From positions 1-52,973 of the forward strand of contig NZ_QOHO01000059.1 of the NCBI RefSeq assembly GCF_003432035.1: a stretch of DNA of 52,973 bases, read 5' to 3'. The translations under genes were made by a program, and so were the position numbers. How positions within the stretch are numbered: position 1 is the first letter of the stretch; every line of letters starts with the position of its first letter. Positions 1-8,211 of the stretch are shown one piece after another. Origin of the DNA: Lacrimispora amygdalina. GTDB taxonomy: Bacteria > Bacillota > Clostridia > Lachnospirales > Lachnospiraceae. The notes below the pieces were generated by a model. That model saw only the letters and a program-made list of their open reading frames with translations. It searched no databases and had not been told where the DNA came from.

Positions 1-245
1 CATTATTTTCTACTTACTATCAATTGATTTATCAGGTTAATTGGTTGACGTAATTTATAATCAGGACACCCGGTTCTCATTAAAGGCATTCGATTCAGCA
101 AGTTGGAACATAGCTCTCAGGTCACTCACGAACATAAATAGATAGGCCGGTCAACCGATAACGTAATGAAAATCATATACCGAGACATATAAATGAAGAA
201 TCAAAAAAAACGAATCATAAAATTAAAGTCTATGCAACACGAAAA
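1..245. other. non-coding left edge
   Basis: No open frame with a ribosome site is visible on either strand. The only structure seen is a pair of inverted GGTTGAC / GTCAACC segments (about 42-48 and 150-156), each followed by GTAAT-like sequence. It lies just past the 3' end of the tmRNA gene, a common target of integrating elements, but no integrase or repeat of the tmRNA 3' end is visible. Confidence 0.4.
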
Positions 246-277
246 TTAAAAAGCCTAGTATATACTAGACTTTTTTG
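246..277 (-). terminator. terminator of tmRNA
   Basis: On the minus strand a 10-base-pair stem (AAGTCTAGTA / TACTAGGCTT) starts three bases after the tmRNA 3' end and runs into a T stretch. Confidence 0.8.
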
Positions 278-279
278 AG

Positions 280-619
280 TGGAGCAGACGGGATTTGAAC
301 CCGTGTCCAAAAACCAATTCCCTGTTCTTCTACTATCATAGTTAGTTCATTGACATTCCCTCCACAGCCCGGGAACTAACACCCTGACTGCTTCAGTAGC
401 TTCATCATACACCCGTATGCTCAAAGCTTTGCATACGTCGTTTCTCACATAGTCGATGCCGGGATCTTAAAGTGTGAGTGCTCTAAGGCCGACAAGCTGC
501 ATTAAGCAGCTAAAGCTAATTTATTATTGTTAGCGTTTATATTTAGGTTTGCCATTTAACGCATCGCATACGGATAGCTTCACCAGCTGCATAGCCCCTG
601 TCGAAACCAGTACTGCCCC
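280..619 (-). ncRNA. ssrA: tmRNA (transfer-messenger RNA)
   Basis: tmRNA rescues stalled ribosomes and adds a degradation tag with SmpB. The 5' end GGGGCAG pairs with the 3' CTGCTCC to form the acceptor stem. GGTTTCGAC follows near the 5' end, and the T-arm GGTTCAAATCC lies at the 3' end. CCA is not encoded: after discriminator A at 280 the sequence is CTC. The resume codon GCA is at 552-550; reading to TAA at 504-502 gives the tag ANLNINANNNKLALAA (16 residues), which ends in the usual LALAA degron. The whole RNA is about 340 nt, with its own promoter and terminator. Both ends were set from the acceptor pairing. Confidence 0.95.
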
Positions 620-648
620 TGACTGGTACTCTTCAAGAGAGCATTATC

Positions 649-677
649 ATAGTATCACGAAAAAAAACAAAAGTCAA
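649..677 (-). promoter_or_regulatory. sigma-A promoter of ssrA
   Basis: Minus strand: -35 TTGACT (677-672), 17-base spacer, -10 TACTAT (654-649). The tmRNA 5' end at 619 lies about 30 bases downstream, so a short 5' leader would be processed. It sits directly after the nrdB stop codon. Confidence 0.75.
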
Positions 678-694
678 GATCCACTGCTTTCCAT

Positions 695-1738
695 CTACAG
701 ATCATCAATCAGGGCGCTGCTTTTTGCATAAGCGGTGCTTCTTGCTTCAAAAAAATCAGTTTTTATTAAATTTGCATTGCTGTACTGGCTGACCCAGGAC
801 ATACTCTCCGGTTCTCTCTCATGCCCTTCGTAAATCCGTTCCCAGCCCAGACTTTCGCAACGGAAATTGCCCAGGTATTTGATATAGTCGGTAATCATTT
901 CCTTTGTTAATCCAGGAACTTCATCTCCGATGGCATAGATTCCCCACGCGATTTCCTGCTCACACCCTTCTTTGATCATGCTTCGGTACTCATTGACGCA
1001 TTCCGGCGTAAACAGCTGGGGTTCTTCCTTTTTCAGCTCCAGAATGATGTTGCGAAACAGCCATAAATGGGTGTTCTCATCCCGGTTAATATAACGGATC
1101 TCCTGGGAAGAGCCTGTCATTTTGTGATTTCGCCCAAGATTATAGAAAAACATGAATCCGCTGTAAAAATAGATTCCTTCCAGAATAAAGTTGGCAACTA
1201 CTGCCTTCAGAAATGCCCTGCTGCTTTTATCCTTCTGAAATTCGTTATATAAATCTCCGATAAAAGTATTGCGGGCCAGTAAATGAGGATCATTCTTCCA
1301 TTGATACAGAACCTCATTTCTCGTCTGGGGTTCGCAGATCGTATCCAGCATATAGCTGTAGCTCTGGCTGTGAACCGCCTCCTGAAATGTCTGGATTGCC
1401 AGACAGAGATTGATCTCATTGGCTGTTACATACTCACTGATGGCAGGTAAATTGGCAGTCTGAATGCTGTCGAGGAACACCAGAAACGATAAAATCTTAT
1501 CGTACGCTCTCCGCTCACCCGGACTTAAAAGAGGATAATCCTTGCTGTCCCTTAAAAGATTAATTTCCTCCGGTATCCAGAAATTATTCATAGCCTGACG
1601 ATACCAGTCACTTACCCAGGCATACTTCATGTTGTTAAAATCATTTAAATTAGTGGTATTGCCGTTTATCATCCGGCGCTCTCTTACTTCCACGGATCCT
1701 TCCGGGTTAAAAAGAGGTCTTTTCTTTAACTGTTCCAT
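695..1738 (-). CDS. nrdB: class I ribonucleotide reductase, small (radical) subunit
   Basis: This subunit carries the di-iron centre and stable tyrosyl radical that start reduction of ribonucleotides to deoxyribonucleotides. All ligands known from E. coli NrdB are visible: Asp90 (LDSIQ), Glu120 and His123 (EAVH), Glu187, Glu221 and His224 (ENTH). Tyr127, four residues after His123, is the radical tyrosine. There is no ATP-cone. The start was placed at the Met of MEQLKKRPLFNPEG because family members begin there; a start at 1798 overlapping the nrdA stop is possible but has a poorly placed ribosome site. It is cotranscribed with nrdA upstream. The cofactor needs oxygen, which is notable in a presumed anaerobe. 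Confidence 0.92.
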   Translation of the reverse strand: MEQLKKRPLFNPEGSVEVRERRMINGNTTNLNDFNNMKYAWVSDWYRQAMNNFWIPEEINLLRDSKDYPLLSPGERRAYDKILSFLVFLDSIQTANLPAISEYVTANEINLCLAIQTFQEAVHSQSYSYMLDTICEPQTRNEVLYQWKNDPHLLARNTFIGDLYNEFQKDKSSRAFLKAVVANFILEGIYFYSGFMFFYNLGRNHKMTGSSQEIRYINRDENTHLWLFRNIILELKKEEPQLFTPECVNEYRSMIKEGCEQEIAWGIYAIGDEVPGLTKEMITDYIKYLGNFRCESLGWERIYEGHEREPESMSWVSQYSNANLIKTDFFEARSTAYAKSSALIDDL

Positions 1739-1785
1739 GAGATATGTCCCACTCTCCTTTTTTGTTGTCTCGTTTCCTTTATTCC

Positions 1786-4044
1786 TTAACTGGAGCATGC
1801 CTCACAGTCATCCACCTCCAGGCTTTTGGACCGGATGTAATAAATGGTCTTTACTCCCGATTCCCAGGCCAGAATATAGAGTCCCAGCACCTGCCTGAGC
1901 GTATAGTCATTGGTAATATACAGGTTCATGCTCTGAGCCTGGTCCACATGGCGCTGCCTGACACCTGCTGCCTTCACAGACCACTTCTGGTCAATGTAAT
2001 GAGCATTTTTATATAACCAGAACGTATCCGGCGCAAGTCCCGGCGCAACCCTGGGAACAAGCCCGTTCTTTTTCTCTTCCAGATAGTACCGGTTCATAAT
2101 GGGATCAAGTCCTGCCGTTGTTCCTGCGATCATGCTGGTGCTGCTGGTCGGCGCAACCGCAATCAGCCAGCCGTTTCTCATTCCCCATTCCTTTACTTTT
2201 CTGCTTAAGTCCGCCCATTCATGTGATTCATAGCCACGCTTCTTAAAATAATCCCCTGTCTGCCAGTCACTTCCTTCAAAAAAGGAATATCTTCCTTTTT
2301 CCCTCGCAAGATCACAGCTGGCTTCAATTGCGGCATAGTTTATCGTCTCAAAAACCTTGTCTGCAAAGGCCAGATGCTCCTCCGATTCCCAGGCAACTTT
2401 GTTATTTGCAAGCATGTGGTGGTAGCCGCTGACTCCCAGACCGATGGGGCGGTAACGCTCATTACTCACCTTTGCATAAGGAACCGGAAAATAATTAAGA
2501 TCAATGACATTATCAAGCGCACGGACTGCACTTCGCACCAGCTGGGTTATTTCTTCCTTGCTGTTTACATCTATTTTTCCAAGAGACAGGCTGGCCAGAT
2601 TACAGACGACAAAATCCCCCGGCTTTGTCACCGTCACTACCACGGTTTCTCCATCCACAGTCTCCACACTCTGTTTCACCTGTTCCACTGCACTCATGTT
2701 CTGGGCAATTTCCGTACAGAGATTGCTGCAGTAGATCATCCCTTTATGGCTGTTGGGATTGGCTTTATTCACTGCATCCCGGTTAAATGTAAACGGAGTT
2801 CCTGTTTCCACCGCACTCTTTAAAACCAGCCGGATGATATCCTTAATGGGAACCACTCTCTTATGGATTCTGCTGTCATTCACGCACTGGAAGTAACGTT
2901 CCTCCCACAAATCCCCCCAGCAGTCTTCCAGGGCCCAGCCCTTTACAGTGAGAATCTCATGAGGACACATTAGATACCAGTCACTTTCTATGTCTTCCTT
3001 CGCCTGCCTCCAGAAAAGGTCTGGATAGCATACTGCCGGGAAAACATCGTGTGCCTTCATGCGGTCATCTCCATTATTAGTCCTGAGCATTAAAAATTCC
3101 GGGAGATCTTTGTGCCACACATCCAAGTATACCGCTACCGCACCCTGACGCATTCCCAGCTGGTCCACTGCAACAGCAGTATCATTGGCAAGCTTGATCC
3201 ACCGGATCACACCTCCGGCCGCCCCCTTAAACCCGCGTATAGAGCTTCCGGCCGCCCGGACCTTACCAAAATAAAGGCCCATGCCGCCGCCAAATTTGCT
3301 GATCTTTGCAAAGCTGTCAATGCTTCGGTAAATCCCATCCAGGCTGTCCGGCACTGTATCAATAAAACAGGAAGAAAGCTGATGATAAGGCTTTCTTGCA
3401 TTGGATAATGTGGGGGTCGCCATAGTCACCTTTAAGGTGCTGAGCATATCGTAGAACCGCTTTACCCAGCCGTCCCGGTCCTCCTTTTCCAGCATGGCAA
3501 GATGCATGGCAATTCCTAAAAACATCTCCTGGGGTGTTTCAAGAGGGACGTTTTCCCTGCTATGGATTACGTAACGGTTCAGCACCAGTTCCAGACCGGA
3601 ATAAGTAAACAGACGGTCCCTGGTATGATCGATATAAGATTCATACCGGTCAAGTTCTTCTTTCCTGTAGTTTTCAAGAATATAACTCCCGTAAAGCTTC
3701 TCTCCTGTTAAATAAACAACTTTATCATAAAAGCTTTTTATGTTATACCTGCTAAGCTCAGCTCTCCGGATTATCCCAAACCGGACCAGATAGATTCTGG
3801 CGCTGATATATTCCCAGCCGGATGCTTCCTGGGTTGTGAGCTCTACTGCCGCCTGAATCAGTGCAGAAAGCTTTTCTTTCAGCATCATGTCCTCTTTAAA
3901 AAATGTCATAAACTTTATATAAAGTTTATCCAGACTGTAAGACGGAAGAATCCACTCTTTCTCTATCTCATCAAACACCGCACTTAATTCAGGGACTTCC
4001 TTAAAATATGCCAATATCTCATTTTTACCGTATAATTCATCCAT
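1786..4044 (-). CDS. nrdA: class I ribonucleotide reductase, large (catalytic) subunit
   Basis: This is the catalytic subunit that reduces ribonucleotides. Visible key residues are Cys226 (LSSCF), matching E. coli Cys225; the NLCTE motif with the thiyl Cys near 443; a second active-site Cys near 480 (VCNLASLSL); the Tyr-Tyr pair of the radical path (TIYYIR); and the C-terminal CEAC swinging dithiol. At 752 residues it is near family length, but the N-terminus (MDELYGKNEILAYF) has no recognisable ATP-cone, so dATP shut-off of the E. coli kind is not expected. The start at 4044 has AGGA six bases upstream; an ATG at 4059 has none. First gene of nrdAB, with its own promoter upstream. Confidence 0.93.
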   Translation of the reverse strand: MDELYGKNEILAYFKEVPELSAVFDEIEKEWILPSYSLDKLYIKFMTFFKEDMMLKEKLSALIQAAVELTTQEASGWEYISARIYLVRFGIIRRAELSRYNIKSFYDKVVYLTGEKLYGSYILENYRKEELDRYESYIDHTRDRLFTYSGLELVLNRYVIHSRENVPLETPQEMFLGIAMHLAMLEKEDRDGWVKRFYDMLSTLKVTMATPTLSNARKPYHQLSSCFIDTVPDSLDGIYRSIDSFAKISKFGGGMGLYFGKVRAAGSSIRGFKGAAGGVIRWIKLANDTAVAVDQLGMRQGAVAVYLDVWHKDLPEFLMLRTNNGDDRMKAHDVFPAVCYPDLFWRQAKEDIESDWYLMCPHEILTVKGWALEDCWGDLWEERYFQCVNDSRIHKRVVPIKDIIRLVLKSAVETGTPFTFNRDAVNKANPNSHKGMIYCSNLCTEIAQNMSAVEQVKQSVETVDGETVVVTVTKPGDFVVCNLASLSLGKIDVNSKEEITQLVRSAVRALDNVIDLNYFPVPYAKVSNERYRPIGLGVSGYHHMLANNKVAWESEEHLAFADKVFETINYAAIEASCDLAREKGRYSFFEGSDWQTGDYFKKRGYESHEWADLSRKVKEWGMRNGWLIAVAPTSSTSMIAGTTAGLDPIMNRYYLEEKKNGLVPRVAPGLAPDTFWLYKNAHYIDQKWSVKAAGVRQRHVDQAQSMNLYITNDYTLRQVLGLYILAWESGVKTIYYIRSKSLEVDDCEACSS

Positions 4045-4081
4045 TCTGATTCCTGCCATTCTGTCACGTTATAATAATATC

Positions 4082-4139
4082 AATAACTGTTATTAAAAGC
4101 TATATTCATGAATATACCACAAGATATTGTTAATTTCAA
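4082..4139 (-). promoter_or_regulatory. nrdAB promoter with two palindromes
   Basis: Minus strand: -35 TTGAAA (4139-4134), 17-base spacer, -10 TATATT (4116-4111). A perfect 16-base palindrome TATATTCATGAATATA (4101-4116) covers the -10, and a 13-base palindrome AATAACTGTTATT (4082-4094) lies just downstream. Neither resembles the NrdR box closely enough to name it. Confidence 0.65.
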
Positions 4140-4182
4140 CCATCCAATCACAAAATATTCGTTTTTTACTTTTTTACCAAGA

Positions 4183-5139
4183 TCATTCACACTGGGAATC
4201 CGTAGAGGATTTTAATTCCAGATCTTTAAAAAGTGCCTCCACAGCCGGGATATAATCGAAAAGATTCTGGGACTTTTGTATCTTTTTCCCATGCTTTTCT
4301 CCGCCTTCAAAAGACGGAAGCATGTAAGCCCAGAGTTCTTTCATTTTAAACAGCACATTCCGGTCACCGGAAATAGTCTCCTGGTATCCGGAAAGGATCT
4401 GGTCGTGAAACGCCTTTAACTGTTCCTTTTGAAGACACCCTTTGCCTTTTATTTCCCCCGCAAGCATAGGATTGGACACAAGCCCCCTCCCAAGCATAAC
4501 CCGCTTCAGAGACGGAAAGGTCTGAATCAGCCGCTTATAATCCTGGGGACTAAAAATATCACCGTTGTAGCAGACGGGATTTTTACTGGATGAAAGCGCC
4601 ATCTGAAACATGTCCCAGTCTGGAGTATTCCGGTAAAAATCTTTTTGGATTCTGGGGTGAATAATCAGCTCTTTTACCGGGTATTGATTATAAATTTCCA
4701 GGAGCCGGTGAAATTCCTCCCGACTGTCCTTTCCAATTCTGGTTTTAATGGAGATTTTCATATCTATAGAAAAGATCCGGTCTAAAAACTGGTCTAACCG
4801 GTCCGGTACTGCCAGAAAACCGGAGCCTCTTAGTTTGGACACAACAGTCTTAGATGGACAGCCTAAATTTAAATTTACCTCTTTATATCCATATTTTTTA
4901 AGTTCCATGGCGGTCCAGACGAAACCCTCCCAGTTGTTGGTCATAATCTGGGGGATCGTCTTTATCCCCTCATTATGTTCCGGAAGTATATCATTTTTTT
5001 CTCTGGAAGAAAACTCACGGTTCTGGTTGGGGACAATGAATGGCGTATAGTAAACATCCACATCCTTAAAAAATTTATGATGTGCATTCCTGTAAATGTA
5101 TCCTGTGATCCCCTCCATGGGGGCAAAGTAATAGTTCAT
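4183..5139 (-). CDS. dus: tRNA-dihydrouridine synthase
   Basis: Dus enzymes are FMN-dependent and reduce uridine to dihydrouridine in tRNA D-loops. Visible family marks in order: the N-terminal FMN-binding APMEGIT, NLGCPS with the catalytic Cys near residue 95, a lysine/arginine FMN contact (KTRIG), HPR, NGD and GRG near the end of the barrel. At 318 residues it is typical. AGGAG lies eight bases before the ATG. It is transcribed with the same polarity as nrdAB but separated from it by the nrd promoter. Which of the Dus subfamilies it belongs to cannot be told by eye. Confidence 0.9.
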   Translation of the reverse strand: MNYYFAPMEGITGYIYRNAHHKFFKDVDVYYTPFIVPNQNREFSSREKNDILPEHNEGIKTIPQIMTNNWEGFVWTAMELKKYGYKEVNLNLGCPSKTVVSKLRGSGFLAVPDRLDQFLDRIFSIDMKISIKTRIGKDSREEFHRLLEIYNQYPVKELIIHPRIQKDFYRNTPDWDMFQMALSSSKNPVCYNGDIFSPQDYKRLIQTFPSLKRVMLGRGLVSNPMLAGEIKGKGCLQKEQLKAFHDQILSGYQETISGDRNVLFKMKELWAYMLPSFEGGEKHGKKIQKSQNLFDYIPAVEALFKDLELKSSTDSQCE

Positions 5140-5210
5140 AAGCAGTTCTCCTGTTCCATTTTTACATTCCCCATTCTACCACAGGAGATGGAAAATTCAT
5201 AGAATACCAT

Positions 5211-5239
5211 TTGCAGAATATGACATTTAGTGCTATAAT
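5211..5239 (+). promoter_or_regulatory. sigma-A promoter of the amidase gene
   Basis: TTGCAG (5211-5216), 17 bases, TATAAT (5234-5239); the gene starts 35 bases downstream with GGAGG at good spacing. Confidence 0.75.
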
Positions 5240-5274
5240 ATTGTGAAAAATGCCATTGCTCAGGAGGATTTATC

Positions 5275-6156
5275 ATGATTCGTTTCAACAAGATTCTTAA
5301 ACGCACCGCCGGTACGATATTGCTTGCAGCACTGTTTTCATCTTCTATTATTTCCACATCAAAAGCGGAAGAAGAAAGCGGGCCTGCTTTCGCTCCTCCG
5401 GTGAGTAAAACTACTGTGCCTGAGATCGGTCCTGGAATGAGTCTAAGATCCAATTGTGTGGTTGTACTGGACCCTGGGCACGGAAAAACAGAAGGCCATT
5501 ACTCCGGCTGCCATTTCGACTACAACGGAACTACCTATTATGAAGATATCATCACGATGAAAATAGCCAACTATACGAAAGAATATCTGGAACAAAATTC
5601 CAATTATACGGTGTATCTGACCAAAGACAGCTCCGAAGTCACGGTTCCCCTGGATCAGCGTGCTGCTTTTGCTGCTTCCGTCCGCGCAGACTTATTTGTC
5701 AGTCTCCATGTGGATTCCATTGCAGGCAACGGCACCACCAGGAACGCTTACGGCGCCAGCTCCATGTCTCCCAGAACCGGACGCTTTCACAACGACATCG
5801 CCATTCAGTCCCAGGAAGCAGCAAATACGATTTTAAACCAGCTCACTGGTCTCGGGCTTCACAACCGGGGGCTAATTCTTCAGGATTCTAAAAACGGAAC
5901 CTTATATCCGGATGGAAGTACTGCTGATTACTATGCAATCCCACGTTATTCCCAGATGTACGGTCTCCGGGGCTTTATTATTGAACATGGATACATCAAC
6001 TGTATCAGCGACTTAACCGGGTTTCTCTCCACAGATGAGCAGTTAAAAAAACTGGGAGAGGCTGATGCCAAAGGAATCATAGAATATTTAAATAAAGCTG
6101 GAAAATCCACTTTTGTCCCTGACGGTAACAGCAGTCAGACACCTCCCACTAACTAA
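5275..6156 (+). CDS. secreted N-acetylmuramoyl-L-alanine amidase (Amidase_3 family)
   Basis: Zinc amidases of this family cut the bond between muramic acid and the stem peptide of peptidoglycan. The first 32 residues form a signal peptide: basic start, hydrophobic stretch, cleavage near SKA. The catalytic domain shows DPGHG (zinc His), a Glu in the YYEDI stretch (second zinc ligand), SLHVDS (third, His) and IIEHGY with the catalytic Glu. The C-terminus is a short Ser/Pro/Thr tail. It is one of the CwlD/LytC-type group, but which role (spore cortex, growth or division) is not decided by sequence. It is followed on the same strand by a Csp-like subtilase, which makes a spore or germination role possible. 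Confidence 0.88.
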   Translation: MIRFNKILKRTAGTILLAALFSSSIISTSKAEEESGPAFAPPVSKTTVPEIGPGMSLRSNCVVVLDPGHGKTEGHYSGCHFDYNGTTYYEDIITMKIANYTKEYLEQNSNYTVYLTKDSSEVTVPLDQRAAFAASVRADLFVSLHVDSIAGNGTTRNAYGASSMSPRTGRFHNDIAIQSQEAANTILNQLTGLGLHNRGLILQDSKNGTLYPDGSTADYYAIPRYSQMYGLRGFIIEHGYINCISDLTGFLSTDEQLKKLGEADAKGIIEYLNKAGKSTFVPDGNSSQTPPTN

Positions 6157-6172
6157 GAACTCATAATCCCTG

Positions 6173-6222
6173 CCTCCCTGCATAAAATGTATCATACATT
6201 ACGGCCAAAGCCGGCAGGGAGG
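6173..6222 (+). promoter_or_regulatory. folded leader hiding the ribosome site of the S8 gene
   Basis: CCTCCCTGC (6173-6181) is exactly complementary to GCAGGGAGG (6214-6222), which contains the Shine-Dalgarno sequence of the next gene. Between the arms lie two more inverted repeats: AATGTAT-C-ATACATT (6186-6200) and CGGC-CAAA-GCCG (6202-6213). Together they can form a three-way junction that blocks the ribosome site. No T run follows, so it is not a terminator. Confidence 0.6.
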
Positions 6223-6229
6223 TATTATT

Positions 6230-7903
6230 TTGTCAAAAATTCTGGATAACAGCTATTATGATTTGATGATCAGCACTGCCCTGGCTCCAACCTATGATAC
6301 CGGTGATAATATCACCTATTTAAACAGACAAAACTCTCTGCTTCATATCCCTGCCGGCAGCGGAGATCCCTGTGACCTTGGAAAATACTCCTACAGCAGC
6401 TTCCCTACCATCTATACCCTTGCCTCTACCATAAGCCTTGAAAAATCAGGAGTTACTACGGTACAGACCAATCCGTATCTGGCTTTATTCGGGCAGGGGG
6501 TACTGGTGGCTGTCATTGACACCGGGATTGATTACCGGCACCCTGCATTTCTCTTTAACGATGGTACTTCCCGGATTCTTACCATGTGGGATCAGACCGA
6601 TCAGTCAGGCACGATTCCGGACGAATTTACCTTTGGTTCCGAATACAGCAGGGAGCAGATCAATGCTGCACTTCAGTCACCCGATCCCTTATCCGTTGTT
6701 CCCACTACAGACGTGCTGGGGCACGGAACTGCCATGGCCAGTATTCTGGCTGGTTCCCCCAATGAGCAGCAGGGATTCAGCGGCGTTGTTCCACAGGCTG
6801 ATCTGGTTATTATCAAGCTGAAGGAAGCAAAACCTGTTACAAAAAAGGTGTCTTTTATTCCCGAAAACGCTATCTGTTATCAGGAGTCAGATCTGATACT
6901 TGGTATCCGCTATGCAGTTACAGCTGCCGCCCGTTTTAACCGTCCTGTTGTCATCTGCATCGCCCTTGGAAGCAGTCAGGGGGGGCATGACGGCAGAAGT
7001 GCAACCAGCGCTTATTTAGATCATCTGGCTCTTCTCCCCGGCAATGGAGTCTCCGTAGCTGCGGGCAACGAAGGAAACAATCAGCGTCACTACTACAACG
7101 CTACCACCGCTCCCCCTTATTACAATGACATTGAACTGAGAGTCGGCAGCAGTGACACTTTGTTTGCCATGGAGATCTGGTCTTATGCACCTGCCAGACT
7201 TTCCATAGATATCTCCTCTCCCAACCGGGAATCCACCCAGCCGGTCTATCCAGGTCTGAACCAATGCAGAAAATTCAACTTTATATTTAATCAGACTACA
7301 ATTTATGTAAATAATATCATTTTCGAAGAGGAAACGGGAGAGCAGCTGATTCTTCTGCGGTTTAGCAATCCACTTCCAGGCATCTGGTATCTGCGGGTAC
7401 AGAGTCCTGAAAACGAATCTTTTTCCTTTCATTCCTGGCTTCCCTCCGGGGATCTTTTGTCTGATGATACGTTTTTTCTGGACTCTAACCCGGATACTAC
7501 AATTACATCACCAGCCAATGCAAGACACCAGCTGACTGTAACTGCCTATAACCAGCTTAATGACAGCATTCTTGCGGAATCAGGGAGAGGCTATACAAGA
7601 ATCGGGCAGATAAAACCAGACATTGCAGCCCCGGGCTTTGAGCTGACATGTGCAGTCCCCGGAGGCCTTTACGGGACTGCAACCGGAACAGGAGCTGCTG
7701 CCGCTCATGCGGCAGGTATCATTGCCATGGTATTTGAATGGGCGATTGTAAGGGGAAATTACCTCAGAATCACCGGTAATGACGCCAACCGGCTTATGGT
7801 AAGCGGTGCCATACGAAATCCTGCAAATACATATCCCAATAACATATGGGGTTACGGGCAGGTTGAAATTAACCGGCTGTTTGAGCGTTTTACCAGCACC
7901 TGA
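6230..7903 (+). CDS. Csp-like S8 (subtilisin) family protein, probable pseudoprotease
   Basis: The fold is S8 subtilase: Asp97 in VIDTGIDYRHP, His165 in GHGTAMA and the oxyanion Asn280 in AAGNEGN are all present. The serine motif reads GTGAAAAHAAG where the family has GTSxAxxHxAG, so the catalytic Ser is Gly488 (codon GGA at 7691-7693). The 557-residue length, the large insert between Asn280 and the serine motif, and the lack of a signal peptide match the clostridial Csp family. That family includes catalytically dead members (CspC, CspA) that act in spore germination. Start is TTG seven bases after AGGGAGG. Loss of proteolysis is inferred from the residue change. Confidence 0.88.
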   Translation: MSKILDNSYYDLMISTALAPTYDTGDNITYLNRQNSLLHIPAGSGDPCDLGKYSYSSFPTIYTLASTISLEKSGVTTVQTNPYLALFGQGVLVAVIDTGIDYRHPAFLFNDGTSRILTMWDQTDQSGTIPDEFTFGSEYSREQINAALQSPDPLSVVPTTDVLGHGTAMASILAGSPNEQQGFSGVVPQADLVIIKLKEAKPVTKKVSFIPENAICYQESDLILGIRYAVTAAARFNRPVVICIALGSSQGGHDGRSATSAYLDHLALLPGNGVSVAAGNEGNNQRHYYNATTAPPYYNDIELRVGSSDTLFAMEIWSYAPARLSIDISSPNRESTQPVYPGLNQCRKFNFIFNQTTIYVNNIIFEEETGEQLILLRFSNPLPGIWYLRVQSPENESFSFHSWLPSGDLLSDDTFFLDSNPDTTITSPANARHQLTVTAYNQLNDSILAESGRGYTRIGQIKPDIAAPGFELTCAVPGGLYGTATGTGAAAAHAAGIIAMVFEWAIVRGNYLRITGNDANRLMVSGAIRNPANTYPNNIWGYGQVEINRLFERFTST

Positions 7904-7905
7904 AA

Positions 7906-7953
7906 TAAAAAAAGCCTTCAAGCCGGGCGAAAAAACGCCTGTGGCTTGAAGGC
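7906..7953 (-). terminator. terminator of rubredoxin transcript
   Basis: GCCTTCAAGCC (7914-7924) pairs with GGCTTGAAGGC (7943-7953). The T run follows on the minus strand only, so it serves the minus-strand rubredoxin transcript; the plus-strand S8 gene converges on it. Confidence 0.8.
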
Positions 7954-7982
7954 ATGGCGGCCGGCCAATGATGGCAGCAGCT

Positions 7983-8141
7983 TTATTCTTCAACAAACAT
8001 ATCTTTACCAACTCCACATACCGGGCAAACCCAATCCTCCGGTAAATCTTCAAACGCAGTGCCTGGCTCAATACCAGAATCAGGATCACCGATTTCCGGA
8101 TCATATACATAACCGCATGGTTCACAAACATACTTTGCCAT
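7983..8141 (-). CDS. rubredoxin
   Basis: A 52-residue small iron protein that carries single electrons, in clostridia often to oxygen- and peroxide-reducing enzymes. The mononuclear iron ligands are Cys6 and Cys9 (CEPCG) and Cys39 and Cys42 (CPVCG), with the conserved YVYDPE and LPEDWVCP segments. AAAGGAGG stands eight bases before the ATG. It is transcribed toward the S8 gene and ends in a strong terminator. Its neighbours upstream are a membrane FeS protein and a ferredoxin, which makes a small electron-transfer group. Confidence 0.95.
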   Translation of the reverse strand: MAKYVCEPCGYVYDPEIGDPDSGIEPGTAFEDLPEDWVCPVCGVGKDMFVEE

Positions 8142-8211
8142 CCCTGTCACCTCCTTTAACTTCTCTGTGCTTCTTTTATAGCATATAATATGGTTTTTAT
8201 CAATAGGTTTA

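Noticed and set aside
7580-8131. 183-residue minus-strand frame over the end of the S8 gene and the rubredoxin gene
   Set aside because: It runs in another frame through rubredoxin, which has all four iron-binding cysteines and an ideal ribosome site.
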